A stretch of 64,000 nucleotides of DNA. Origin: Aquimonas voraii (GTDB lineage: Bacteria > Pseudomonadota > Gammaproteobacteria > Xanthomonadales > Xanthomonadaceae). The stretch spans positions 232,210-296,209 of the forward strand of contig NZ_FNAG01000003.1 of NCBI RefSeq assembly GCF_900101825.1, written 5' to 3'. The position numbers and the translations under genes were made by a program. The first letter of the stretch is position 1. Each line of letters begins with the position of its first letter. This document shows positions 39,280 through 48,512 of the stretch, piece after piece. The notes under the pieces are model-generated. The model was not told the DNA's origin. It worked only from the letters and a program-made list of their open reading frames with translations, and did not search any database.

Positions 39280-40271
39280 GCCGCAACCGTCGCCGTCGCC
39301 CGCCGGCCGCGCCGCGCGTCGCCGCCGCTCCCCGCGGCTTTGCAGCGGCGCTCGCGCACTGGCGCGATCTGCACCTGTACAGCCTGGTGTCCAGCCTGGG
39401 CCGGATCGCCACCCGGCCGTTCGCCACCGCCCTGACCGTGGGCGTCATGGCCATCGCCATGGTCCTGCCCCTGGCCCTCGCGCTGATGCTCGACAACCTC
39501 AAGGGGCTCAGCGGAGCGGTCGAGCAGGCCCGCGAGATCGGTGTCTTCCTTGAGCTTGATCTCGATGAGGCTGCCCAGCAGCAGCTGCAACAGGCCGCGC
39601 GCGACCTGCCCGGCGTCGCCGAGGTCAGCCTGCGCACCACCGAGCAGGGGCTGGCCGAGTTCCAGCGCTATGCCGGTTTTGGCGAGGCGCTGGCGCTGCT
39701 GGACGACAATCCCATTCCCGCCGTGCTGGACGTCGCGCCGGTCCTGGACGCAGACCTGCCCACCCTGGTGGGGGCGCTGGAATCGCTGCCGGGGGTCGAG
39801 CTGGTCCAGCACGACGCCGTCTGGCGGCAGCGCCTTGAGGCTTGGCTGCAGCTCGGCGAACGTGCCGTCGTCGCCCTCGGGCTGCTGCTCTTGGCCGGTG
39901 CACTGCTGGTCGTCGGCAACACGGTGCGTCTGGATGTGCAGGGCCGGGCCGAAGAGATCGCCGTCATCCAGCTTCTGGGCGGCACCGCCGGCTTCATCCG
40001 CCGACCCTTTCTGTACCTCGGGGCCTGGTACGGACTGCTGTCCGGGCTCCTGGCTCTGGCCCTGCTTGCCCTGCTGCAGTTCGGCCTGGCAGGCCCAGTG
40101 GACGCCTTGATCCGCAGTTACGACAGCGGATTCCGGCTGCGCGGGTTCGGCATCCCCGCCACCCTTGCGGTACCCTGCGCCGCTGCCGCACTGGGCTGGT
40201 TGGGGGCCTTCCTCGCTGTCGGCCACCATTTGCGCCAGGGACAGTCGGGGAGGACAGTCGATGTGGAATGA
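39276..40271 (+). CDS. ftsX: Cell division protein FtsX
   Basis: A 331-residue integral membrane partner of FtsE. A cytoplasmic Arg-rich N-terminus is followed by a first membrane helix (about 45-75), a large periplasmic loop with the PIPAVLDVAP segment, and three C-terminal helices including VVALGLLLLAGALLVVGNTVRL and PFLYLGAWYGLLSGLLALALLALL. The VGNTVRLDVQGRAEEIAVIQLLGG motif is the FtsX-domain coupling region. The overlap with ftsE indicates coupled translation. Confidence 0.94.
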   Translation: MSRNRRRRPPAAPRVAAAPRGFAAALAHWRDLHLYSLVSSLGRIATRPFATALTVGVMAIAMVLPLALALMLDNLKGLSGAVEQAREIGVFLELDLDEAAQQQLQQAARDLPGVAEVSLRTTEQGLAEFQRYAGFGEALALLDDNPIPAVLDVAPVLDADLPTLVGALESLPGVELVQHDAVWRQRLEAWLQLGERAVVALGLLLLAGALLVVGNTVRLDVQGRAEEIAVIQLLGGTAGFIRRPFLYLGAWYGLLSGLLALALLALLQFGLAGPVDALIRSYDSGFRLRGFGIPATLAVPCAAAALGWLGAFLAVGHHLRQGQSGRTVDVE

Positions 40272-40307
40272 GTGGCGTCAACCTTTGTCGTGGGTCGAGG
40301 TGCGCGC

Positions 40308-41156
40308 ATGAGCGGCGCCAGCATCACCCGTCACATCACCTCGGAAACCCCGCGGGTCATGGTGGTGGATGGCTCCAAAGTCGTGCGTCGCCTGCTGGAG
40401 CAGGTGCTCAAGGCCGAGTTGCCCGGAGTCACGGTGTTGTCCTGCGAGACCGGCGCCGAGGCCCAGGCCGCCCTGCAGTCCGGCGTGGTCGATCTGGTCA
40501 CGACCGCCTTGCGCCTGCCCGACATGGATGGCCTGCAGCTCGCCCGCTACGTGCGCGAGCACGCGCCCCAGGCCTTCATCCCGATCATCGTGGTCTCGGG
40601 CGATGTCAACGAGCGCCTGATCGAGCGCAGCTTCAGCGATGACGTCACCGATTACTTCGACAAGTCCCTGGGATTCGCGGCCCTGGGAGCCTTCATCCGC
40701 GGCTATGTACAGCCGCAGGACGAGGCCGGCGGCGAGGTGCTTTACGTCGAGGACAGCAAGGTCGTCGCGGTCGCCACTCGGCGCATGCTGGAAAAGCACG
40801 GCCTCAAGGTCACCCACGTGGTCAGCGTCGAAGACGCTCTGGCGCTGCTGGAGCAGTACGTCGCCGAGGGCCGAGTGCCCGGTCCGGATATCGTGCTCAC
40901 CGACGTCTATCTCAAGGGCGGTATGACTGGCCATGACCTGCTGGAGCAGGTTCGCGGGCGCTTTGGCTACGGCAAGGCGCAGCTGCCCATCCTGGTGATG
41001 ACCGGCGACGACAATCCGGCCAACCAGTCCGCCCTGCTGCGCGCCGGCGCCAATGATCTGGTCGAGAAGCCGATCGAGGAGCGTCTGCTGGTCACCAAGC
41101 TGCTGTTCCAGCTGCGGGTGGGCCGGATCATGCGTTCCAAGGTGCAGGGCACTTGA
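40308..41156 (+). CDS. Protein with two receiver domains, the first degenerate
   Basis: A 282-residue protein with two CheY-like domains and no output domain. The first (about 15-130) lacks the phospho-acceptor: Ala67 stands at the Asp position ([11 protein letters not shown]), and the acidic pair reads DG (21-22), so it cannot be phosphorylated normally. The second (about 143-275) looks functional, with Glu148/Asp149, the acceptor Asp199 ([10 protein letters not shown]) and Lys254. A longer start at 40272 is possible but ATG 40308 is better spaced. It follows ftsX by 36 bases and overlaps ung by 4. Its role is unknown; it may act as a signal relay or partner-binding module. Confidence 0.8.
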   Translation: MSGASITRHITSETPRVMVVDGSKVVRRLLEQVLKAELPGVTVLSCETGAEAQAALQSGVVDLVTTALRLPDMDGLQLARYVREHAPQAFIPIIVVSGDVNERLIERSFSDDVTDYFDKSLGFAALGAFIRGYVQPQDEAGGEVLYVEDSKVVAVATRRMLEKHGLKVTHVVSVEDALALLEQYVAEGRVPGPDIVLTDVYLKGGMTGHDLLEQVRGRFGYGKAQLPILVMTGDDNPANQSALLRAGANDLVEKPIEERLLVTKLLFQLRVGRIMRSKVQGT

Positions 41157-41872
41157 GCGAGGCGCTGGAGCGGGTGCGGCTGCACCCGTCCTGGAAGTCC
41201 CGTCTGGCCGAGGTGCTGCTCTCGCCGGGCATGGATGCGCTGCGCCAGTTTCTGCTGGCCGAGCGCGGGCGCGGCGCCCGCATCTATCCGCCGTCGGGGC
41301 AGATCTTCGCCGCGCTGGATGCGACGCCCTTCGAAGCGGTGAAAGTGGTGATCCTGGGCCAGGACCCCTACCATGGGCCGGGGCAGGCGCATGGCTTGTG
41401 CTTTTCGGTTCTGCCGGGCCTCCCGGTGCCGCCTTCGCTGGCCAACATCTTTGCCGAGATTCGCCGCGATCTCGGCATCGAGCCGCCCGATCACGGCTGC
41501 CTGCTGCCCTGGGCGCAGCGGGGCGTGCTGCTTCTGAATGCGGTGCTCACGGTCGAGGCCGGGCGTGCCGGCTCGCACCAGGGCAAGGGCTGGGAGGCCT
41601 TCACCGATGCCGTCGTCGATCGGCTGAACCGCGAGCGCGAGGGTCTGGTCTTCCTGCTCTGGGGCAGCTATGCGCAAGCCAAGGGCAAGTTCATCGACCG
41701 GACCCGACACGCCGTGCTTCGCGCGCCGCATCCTTCGCCACTGTCGGCCTACCGGGGTTTCATCGGCTGCGGCCACTTCTCGGCGGCCAACCGCTACCTG
41801 GAGGGCCGCGGCCTGGGGGCGGTGGATTGGCGCCTGCCCCGCCTCGACGCCCTGCAGATGGCGGGCACTTGA
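41153..41872 (+). CDS. ung: Uracil-DNA glycosylase, family 1
   Basis: A 239-residue repair enzyme with the catalytic water-activating motif [14 protein letters not shown] (Asp71) and the DNA-intercalation motif [11 protein letters not shown] near the C-terminus. It removes uracil from DNA. The start is a TTG overlapping the previous stop (TTGA); no better ATG exists before the conserved core, as the next in-frame Met is at residue 27. Length is normal. Confidence 0.95.
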   Translation: MSEALERVRLHPSWKSRLAEVLLSPGMDALRQFLLAERGRGARIYPPSGQIFAALDATPFEAVKVVILGQDPYHGPGQAHGLCFSVLPGLPVPPSLANIFAEIRRDLGIEPPDHGCLLPWAQRGVLLLNAVLTVEAGRAGSHQGKGWEAFTDAVVDRLNREREGLVFLLWGSYAQAKGKFIDRTRHAVLRAPHPSPLSAYRGFIGCGHFSAANRYLEGRGLGAVDWRLPRLDALQMAGT

Positions 41873-41941
41873 ATTGCATCCGTGCGTCCATATCTGTCTG
41901 CGGGTGACGGGCGGGGCCGAATCGGGAACTTCACCCGCGGT

Positions 41942-41968
41942 TTAGCACTCTCACGGATAGACTGCTAA
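41942..41968 (+). promoter_or_regulatory. CIRCE operator (HrcA-binding site) upstream of rpoH
   Basis: TTAGCACTC-N9-GACTGCTAA matches the CIRCE consensus TTAGCACTC-N9-GAGTGCTAA in 17 of 18 defined bases, including the exact 9-base spacer. It lies between ung and rpoH and ends 23 bases before the rpoH start. It should allow HrcA repression of the gene for the heat-shock sigma factor. Confidence 0.85.
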
Positions 41969-41991
41969 AGTCCCTGCCTATGGAGAAGGAC

Positions 41992-42849
<858 letters not shown>

Positions 42850-42872
42850 GCTGCGCGTCCCAAGCACTGCCT

Positions 42873-42898
42873 GCGGGCCCTGCATGAGCAGGGCCCGC
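42873..42898 (+). terminator. Terminator of rpoH
   Basis: GCGGGCCCTGC pairs perfectly with GCAGGGCCCGC around ATGA, starting 24 bases after the rpoH stop and followed by GTCGTTTCC. Confidence 0.8.
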
Positions 42899-42918
42899 GT
42901 CGTTTCCGGAGTCCGCCG

Positions 42919-43275
42919 ATGGAAATCTTCAAGGTCTTCACCCTCGAGGCGGCCCACCGCCTGCCCAAAGTGCCGCCGGGCCACAAGTGCGCGCGCCTGC
43001 ACGGGCACAGCTTCCGCGTGGAAATCCATGTCGAGGGCGAGCCCGATCCCGAAACCGGTTGGCTGATGGATTTCGCCGACATCAAGACCGCCTTCAAGCC
43101 GATCTACGACCGGCTGGACCATCACTACCTCAACGATGTGCCTGGGCTCGAGAACCCCACCAGCGAACGGCTGGCGATCTGGATCTGGGAACAGCTCAAA
43201 CCCTCCCTGCCGGAGCTTTCGACGGTGGTGGTGCATGAGACCTGCACCTCGGGGTGCCGCTATCGGGGGCCCTGA
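42919..43275 (+). CDS. queD: 6-carboxy-5,6,7,8-tetrahydropterin synthase (QueD)
   Basis: A 118-residue PTPS-family enzyme of the queuosine pathway. The zinc ligands are His13, His28 and His30 (EAAHRL and RLHGHSF) and the catalytic Cys24 lies in HKCARLHGH. The C-terminal [13 protein letters not shown] segment contains the pterin-anchoring Glu. Length fits QueD more than a eukaryote-like PTPS. No other queuosine gene is adjacent. It lies 69 bases after rpoH, beyond its terminator. Confidence 0.9.
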   Translation: MEIFKVFTLEAAHRLPKVPPGHKCARLHGHSFRVEIHVEGEPDPETGWLMDFADIKTAFKPIYDRLDHHYLNDVPGLENPTSERLAIWIWEQLKPSLPELSTVVVHETCTSGCRYRGP

Positions 43276-43379
43276 GGGGGGCGAGATCCTGCTGTCGCGG
43301 GCGAGTTGTCGGCGCTGGCGCCAGCGCGGCCGAGGGTTGATCCGTACTCTGCCGTTTGGAAGATCGATCAAGGTGTCTC

Positions 43380-43410
43380 TTGTCAAGCCAAAAGATAAAC
43401 TGCAGATAAA
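43380..43410 (+). promoter_or_regulatory. AT-rich promoter candidate for the phasin gene
   Basis: TTGTCA at 43380-43385 is a good -35 element; CAGATA (43403-43408) or GATAAA (43405-43410) are possible -10 elements. AGATAAAC is repeated at 43393 and 43404. This is the most AT-rich intergenic stretch in the area. Confidence 0.4.
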
Positions 43411-43502
43411 CAGAAAGCTCTTGATGGGGTCTTCTGTGTTGCGTTGCAGCATTGGCGCGGTTAGCCTCTGTCCACCCCCAACGCTCAGCTCAGGAGAGCG
43501 CC

Positions 43503-43895
43503 ATGTTCGACCAGATCAACGCCCAGTTCAGCCAGTACACCAAGCAGCTGACCGAGTCGGCGCTGCGCGCCAACGCGATCGCCGTGGAGCACTTCGAAGC
43601 CATGGCTGCCCTCCAGGTGAAGGCCATCGAAGCCCGCCTGAATGCTGCAACCGCGTTCGCCAGCGAAGCCGCCGAGGCCCGCGACCTTGAAGCCGCCAAG
43701 GCCCTGCTGCCGAAGACCATGAGCTTCGTCAAGGATGCCTCCGAGCATCTGATCGCTGTCAGCCAGGAAGTGGTTGGGCAGACGCTCAAGACGTCTGAAG
43801 CCCTGGCTGGCCTCGCCAAGTCCAACTTTGATGCCGCCAGCGAAGTCGTCGCCCGTCCCGCCGCGGTCAAGGCTGCGCCGAAGAAGGCGGCCTGA
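43503..43895 (+). CDS. Phasin family protein
   Basis: A 130-residue, largely helical and amphipathic protein starting MFDQINAQFSQYTKQLTES, with the phasin pattern of Ala-rich helices and a basic end (AAPKKAA). Phasins coat polyhydroxyalkanoate granules; a role in fatty-acid or stress responses is also possible. ATG 43503 follows AGGAGAGCGCC. No polymerase gene is nearby, but a thiolase lies at 32852. A strong terminator follows at 44025. Confidence 0.88.
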   Translation: MFDQINAQFSQYTKQLTESALRANAIAVEHFEAMAALQVKAIEARLNAATAFASEAAEARDLEAAKALLPKTMSFVKDASEHLIAVSQEVVGQTLKTSEALAGLAKSNFDAASEVVARPAAVKAAPKKAA

Positions 43896-44024
43896 TCCAG
43901 GCTCAGTCATCCGCCGTGCCGATCGGTGCCGGCGGGCGGAGCCAGCGTCCATGTCTGCGACGCGCCTTGCGGGCCGCAGCCAACGCCGAGGGCAACCTCC
44001 CTCCCTGTCTTCGGCGTATTTCGA

Positions 44025-44060
44025 AACCGGCGGTCCTCTCGTGACCGCCGGTTCTTTTTT
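44025..44060 (+). terminator. Terminator after the phasin gene
   Basis: AACCGGCGGTC pairs perfectly with GACCGCCGGTT around a 7-base loop and is followed by C and six T. It starts 129 bases after the phasin stop; the stretch between shows no gene. Confidence 0.93.
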
Positions 44061-44068
44061 GCCCATCC

Positions 44069-45889
44069 TCAGGGCGCTCCACCCTCGGCGGGAGGGCTAG
44101 CTCCGGAGTCGCGCCGGCGCAGGCGTTCGATCCAGCGACCCGCGCGCCCGCGCGCGAGCCGGGAGGGGCGCGGCGACGTGCGGAATTTGAGTCCGACCCG
44201 ACTGACGCGGTCCTCAACCAGGTCGCGCGCGACCAGAATCGCGTTGCCCACTTCCAAGATGTCGCCGATCTGCGGCTGGTCGTCAAAACGATCGGCAAAG
44301 AGCTCCGCTGCAGACTTTCCCTGCATGCGTGGACTGAGCTTCAGCCCGTAAAAATCCGCCAGTGGGCCCAAGGGAACATTGCCGGGCAGGGTGAATTCAC
44401 CGAACAGTTCGCGCTCCGCCTCCCGGGCCTCTGCGGCCTCGGCGAACAGCCAATCCAGGCGGATTACCCGTCCCGGTGGTGCCAGATAGTAGGCATAGTC
44501 CTCGACCCGCAGGGCGCCGGCTTCCTCAGGCGACAGCACCTGACCCTTGCGTACCACCAGCACGGGCCGCGCCCAGGCGGGCAGGCGCCCGCGTCCACTC
44601 AGCAGAGCGCAGTCGGGTGCAACGCGGTAGCCAACCATCTCGTGCTCCAACTGGCCGGGCAGGTCCAGTTCAACGCGACGTGACGGTGGATCCCGCCGCG
44701 GCACTGCCACGCCCAGACGGAAGGCAGCCCAGGACAGGCTCCAGCCCTGCACCAGCAGCGAGGTCAGCACCACGACGAATCCGATGTTGAAGTACATCTG
44801 CGCATCGGGCAGGCCGACCAGCATCGGCACGGAGGCGAGGAAGATGCCAACCGCGCCACGCAGTCCGACCCAGGAGACGAAGGCGAGCTCGCGCTTGCCG
44901 AAGCCGAAGGGCCACAGGCAGAGCATCACCGCCAACGGGCGCGCGACCAGCATGAGGAAAGCTGCGATCGCCAGCGCCGGCAAGGCCAGTTCGAGCAGAC
45001 GCGAGGGCGTGACCAGCAGCCCCAGCACCAGGAACATGAGCATTTGCGCCAGCCAGGTCGCGGCGTCCTGCACGCTCAGCACGTTGGCAAAGGCGCGGAC
45101 CGGCCGATTGCCCACCACCAAGCCGGCGAAATAGACAGCCAGGAACCCGCTGCCGCCCAACATGTTGGTCAGCGGCACTAGCGCGATGGCGCCGCTTACC
45201 GCCAGTAGTGGATGCAGGCCCGAGGGCAGATCCAACCGGTTCAGGGCCAGGGCAAGGACGCGTCCGCCCGCATAGCCGGCGAGCGCACCGACACCGATCT
45301 GCTGCAGCAGGCTGAGCGCGAGACCGCCCGGCGTCAGTGCATCGGGTGACATGGCCAGACCCAGCAGCAGCAGGGTGAGGAAGATCGCCATCGGATCATT
45401 GCTGCCCGACTCGACTTCGAGCGTCGCGCCAACGCGTCGCTGCAGATGCAGACCGTTCGACCGCAGCAGGAAGAACACCGCCGCGGCATCCGTGCTGGCC
45501 ACGATCGAGCCGATCAGCAGTGAAGGAATCCAGCCGAGATCAAGGATGTGGTGCACGGCCACGCCGGTCAGGCCCGCGGTTACAACGACGCCCATCGTCG
45601 CCAGCACACCTGCCGGCGCGAGTGCGCCGCGTACCTGACTGAGCCGCGTGCGCAATCCGCCATCGAACAGGATGACGGCCAGCGCGACCGAACCCAGCGC
45701 ATAGGTGATCTGGTAATTGCTGAATGCAATACCGCCTGGACCATCCTCGCCCGCCAGCATGCCGATGACCAGGAAGACCAGCAGCAGTGGGGCGCCGAAG
45801 CGCGTCGCCACGAGGCTCGAAAGAATGCCCGCGAGCATCAGGAGACCGCCGATCAACATCCAGATGTCGTTCGTCTGCAGGCTGTCCAT
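44069..45889 (-). CDS. Potassium/proton antiporter (CPA1, NhaP2/CvrA type)
   Basis: A 606-residue transporter. About twelve membrane helices occupy residues 10-395. The ion-binding region shows GSIVASTDAAAVFFLL, with the conserved Asp, and LEVESGSNDPMAIFL; both are characteristic of the CPA1 family. The cytoplasmic C-terminal part (about 400-560) has TrkA_C- and CorC_HlyC-like regulatory folds, as in NhaP2. The last 40 residues are basic. It is monocistronic and ends just beyond the phasin terminator. Confidence 0.9.
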   Translation of the reverse strand: MDSLQTNDIWMLIGGLLMLAGILSSLVATRFGAPLLLVFLVIGMLAGEDGPGGIAFSNYQITYALGSVALAVILFDGGLRTRLSQVRGALAPAGVLATMGVVVTAGLTGVAVHHILDLGWIPSLLIGSIVASTDAAAVFFLLRSNGLHLQRRVGATLEVESGSNDPMAIFLTLLLLGLAMSPDALTPGGLALSLLQQIGVGALAGYAGGRVLALALNRLDLPSGLHPLLAVSGAIALVPLTNMLGGSGFLAVYFAGLVVGNRPVRAFANVLSVQDAATWLAQMLMFLVLGLLVTPSRLLELALPALAIAAFLMLVARPLAVMLCLWPFGFGKRELAFVSWVGLRGAVGIFLASVPMLVGLPDAQMYFNIGFVVVLTSLLVQGWSLSWAAFRLGVAVPRRDPPSRRVELDLPGQLEHEMVGYRVAPDCALLSGRGRLPAWARPVLVVRKGQVLSPEEAGALRVEDYAYYLAPPGRVIRLDWLFAEAAEAREAERELFGEFTLPGNVPLGPLADFYGLKLSPRMQGKSAAELFADRFDDQPQIGDILEVGNAILVARDLVEDRVSRVGLKFRTSPRPSRLARGRAGRWIERLRRRDSGASPPAEGGAP

Positions 45890-46079
45890 GCGCCCCCCGT
45901 GTCCGACCCCAAGACTTGGCGACGATCCGGCCCCAAGTCAAGGAAATGGGCCCGTCGCAATTGCACATGGCATACCCACGCATTACTTTCTCAACTGTGT
46001 CGCGGAATCCACGCACGCTCCGGCACAGGCGCGGCGGCCCGCGAGCCCTCAGGGGGAGGTGATTCAATTGGGAGTTCGG

Positions 46080-46502
46080 ATGAATCGGCTAGGCAGCAGC
46101 ATCCTGGGTGCGGCGTTGGCGATGGGCGTGCTGCCCGCCACCGCGGCACAGCTCGTGGTGGAGGTGACCGGCCTCGAGGACGATCAAGGGCAGTTCGTGG
46201 TGGAGGTGTTCGGCAGCCGAGTCGGCTATCCCCGCCAGCCCAGTTACACGCTGTCGGTGCCAGTGGAGGCGGGCTCGGCGCGCGCCGAGTTCACCGAACT
46301 GGCACCCAGTGACTATGCGGTCCACGGCTGGCATGACCGCAACGAGAACGGCAAGGCTGATCGCGGCTTCGGCTCCGAGCCCTTCGCCTACTCCAACTTG
46401 CCGGTTGGCGAGCGCGGCGACTGGGAGGAGACGCGGATCACGCTTGGCGTCGACCCGCTCAACCTGCGTTTCGACTTCGCTCCGCAGCGCGATGAGGACT
46501 GA
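46080..46502 (+). CDS. DUF2141 secreted protein
   Basis: A 140-residue exported protein with a signal peptide (about 1-23). The domain contains VEVTGLEDDQGQFVVEVF and, near residue 85, HDRNENGKADRGFGSEPFAYSN, the Asp/Asn-rich loop characteristic of DUF2141, which resembles a calcium-binding loop. Function unknown. ATG 46080 has GGGAG upstream. It is divergent from the antiporter and convergent with comM. Confidence 0.85.
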   Translation: MNRLGSSILGAALAMGVLPATAAQLVVEVTGLEDDQGQFVVEVFGSRVGYPRQPSYTLSVPVEAGSARAEFTELAPSDYAVHGWHDRNENGKADRGFGSEPFAYSNLPVGERGDWEETRITLGVDPLNLRFDFAPQRDED

Positions 46503-46532
46503 CAGTCGACGTTCGCGCTGCCGGGCCTTGAC

Positions 46533-48038
46533 TCAACTGCGCCTGTCCATGCGCCGGTAGCCGATCGCCTCGGCCAGGTGGGCCGCGTCGATGGATTCCG
46601 CGCCCGCGAGATCCGCCACGGTGCGCGCCACACGCAGGATGCGCTGGCTGGCGCGGGCCGAGAGCTGCAGACGTTCGACTGCTGACTCCAGCAGGCTCTG
46701 CTCGCGCGCGGACAGGCGACAGTGCGCCAGAAGTTCGGTCTGGCCCATCTGCGAGTTGAGCAGGCCGCAGCGCGAGACTTGCCGCGAGCGTGCTGCTGCC
46801 ACGCGTTCGCGGACGGCGGCGCTGCTCTCGCCGGGCGCGGCATCCGGCCGCAGTTCCGCGGCCTGCACGCGCGGCACCTCGATCTGCAGGTCAATACGAT
46901 CCAGCAGCGGCCCCGAGATCCGGCCACGGTAACGGCCGATCTGTTCTGCGCTGCAGTGGCAGCGGCCGGAAGGGTCGCCGGCCCAGCCGCAAGGGCAGGG
47001 ATTCATCGCCGCGACCAGCTGGAAGCGGGCGGGGAACTCGGCCTGGCGCGCTGCCCTCGAGATCGTGATGTGGCCCGATTCAAGCGGCTCGCGCAGCACT
47101 TCCAGCACGCGTCGATCCCACTCCGGCAGCTCGTCGAGGAAGAGCACGCCGCGGTGGGCCAGGCTGATCTCGCCGGGCCGCGGATGTGAGCCCCCGCCGA
47201 CCAGGGCTACGGCGCTGGCCGTATGGTGCGGCTGGCGGTAGGGCGGGACGCGCCAGCGCGCGGGGTCGACGCGACCGGCGGCGACCGAGGCGATGGCTGC
47301 GACTTCCAGTGCACCGTCCTCGTCCAGCGGCGGCAGGATCCCAGGCAGTCGCTGCGCCAGCATGGACTTGCCGCTACCCGGCGGGCCGCACATCAGCAGG
47401 TTGTGGCCGCCGGCGGCGGCGATCTCCAGCGCGCGCCGCGCCAGTACTTGCCCGCGCACGTCGGCGAGATCCGGTATCGAAGAAGACTGCGCCTGCGTCG
47501 GATCGCAGCTCGCCACCGGCAGGCTGGCCTGCCCACGCAGATAGGCGCAGACCTCCAGCAGGCTGGCCGCGGTGTGCGCACTGCCGCTGCCGACGAGCCC
47601 CGCCTCGTGGGAGTTGGCTCGCGGCAGGACCATCGAGCGCCCCTCGCGGCCGGCAGCCAGCACGGCCGGTAGCGCCCCGTCGACGCCGCGCAGGTCGCCC
47701 GTCAGTGCGAGCTCGCCCAGGAATTCGTGCGCGCGCAGGGCGGCGACCGGCAGCTGGCCCGAGGCCGCGAGGATGCCGAGCGCTATCGGCAGGTCGAAGC
47801 GCCCGCCGTCCTTGGGCAGGTCGGCGGGCGCGAGATTGATGGTGATGCGCCGCTGCGGCAGCTCGAACTGGCCGCAGATCAGTGCCGCGCGCACGCGGTC
47901 GCGGCTTTCCTTCACGGCCGTCTCGGGCAGGCCGACGATCGACATGCCCGGCAGCCCGCCGGAGAGGTGCACCTCGACCTGTACCGGCGGCGCGCTCACG
48001 CCGTACTGGGCCCGGCTGTGGACGACCGCGAGCGCCAT
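46533..48038 (-). CDS. comM: ComM/YifB family Mg-chelatase-like AAA ATPase
   Basis: A 501-residue protein. An N-terminal Lon-like domain (about 1-165) starts MALAVVHSRAQYGV. The AAA+ domain has Walker A GPPGSGKS (about 216-223) and Walker B VLFLDELPEW. A C-terminal Mg-chelatase domain has GWAGDPSGRCHCSAEQIGRYRGRISGPLLDRIDLQIEVP. ComM is a hexameric helicase that promotes branch migration during natural transformation. It follows ubiK on the same strand by 36 bases. Confidence 0.93.
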   Translation of the reverse strand: MALAVVHSRAQYGVSAPPVQVEVHLSGGLPGMSIVGLPETAVKESRDRVRAALICGQFELPQRRITINLAPADLPKDGGRFDLPIALGILAASGQLPVAALRAHEFLGELALTGDLRGVDGALPAVLAAGREGRSMVLPRANSHEAGLVGSGSAHTAASLLEVCAYLRGQASLPVASCDPTQAQSSSIPDLADVRGQVLARRALEIAAAGGHNLLMCGPPGSGKSMLAQRLPGILPPLDEDGALEVAAIASVAAGRVDPARWRVPPYRQPHHTASAVALVGGGSHPRPGEISLAHRGVLFLDELPEWDRRVLEVLREPLESGHITISRAARQAEFPARFQLVAAMNPCPCGWAGDPSGRCHCSAEQIGRYRGRISGPLLDRIDLQIEVPRVQAAELRPDAAPGESSAAVRERVAAARSRQVSRCGLLNSQMGQTELLAHCRLSAREQSLLESAVERLQLSARASQRILRVARTVADLAGAESIDAAHLAEAIGYRRMDRRS

Positions 48039-48074
48039 TCCTACGCGACTCCCGCCCTGCCGTCCGCGCGGGCT

Positions 48075-48353
48075 TCAGTTGCGGGTGGCGGCGTCGTCGG
48101 AGGCGCGCGCATCGAGGCGCGCCTCCAGATCGCCGAGCATCCGCTCCAGCAGGGCCAGCTTCTCGCGGGTGCGCAGCAGCACGGCACGCTGCACATCGAA
48201 CTCCTCGCGGGTGACCAGATCGAGCTTGCTGAAACCGCTGTGCAGGGCCGCGCGGAAGTTCTTCTCAAGGTCTGCACGTGTGTCCTCCAAGCCCGGAGGC
48301 AGGAGTTCGCTCAGGCGGTGGGCGAGGTCATCGAGAGCCTTCAAGCGGATCAT
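48075..48353 (-). CDS. ubiK: Ubiquinone biosynthesis accessory factor UbiK (BMFP family)
   Basis: A 92-residue protein with an amphipathic N-terminal helix (MIRLKALDDLAHRLSELLP) and a C-terminal coiled coil (about 45-85; LRTREKLALLERMLGDLEARL). UbiK with UbiJ helps the aerobic ubiquinone complex. The start at 48353 gives the family N-terminus; an upstream open frame to 48410 is rejected. It is the first gene of the ubiK-comM unit, a pairing found in other gammaproteobacteria. Confidence 0.88.
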   Translation of the reverse strand: MIRLKALDDLAHRLSELLPPGLEDTRADLEKNFRAALHSGFSKLDLVTREEFDVQRAVLLRTREKLALLERMLGDLEARLDARASDDAATRN

Positions 48354-48434
48354 GAGGCGGTCCTTTGGGGGGCACGGGCGGGAAAGTGTAGGCAGGGGCG
48401 ATGCGGGCATGCAGTCGTCGTTCCGCCTGGCCAG

Positions 48435-48454
48435 GGGTAGGAGTTCTCCTACCG
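48435..48454 (-). promoter_or_regulatory. Palindromic motif upstream of ubiK-comM
   Basis: GGTAGGAG and CTCCTACC flank two central bases, forming an 8-base inverted repeat. On the minus strand it contains AGAACTCCTACCC, also found upstream of the fimT-like gene at about 61668. It lies about 82 bases before ubiK. Function unknown. Confidence 0.4.
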
Positions 48455-48512
48455 CCGCCTGTCCCGCGTAGACCGCAATTGTCGCATCGCCGCGACCGCC
48501 AGCGGGCGCAGC

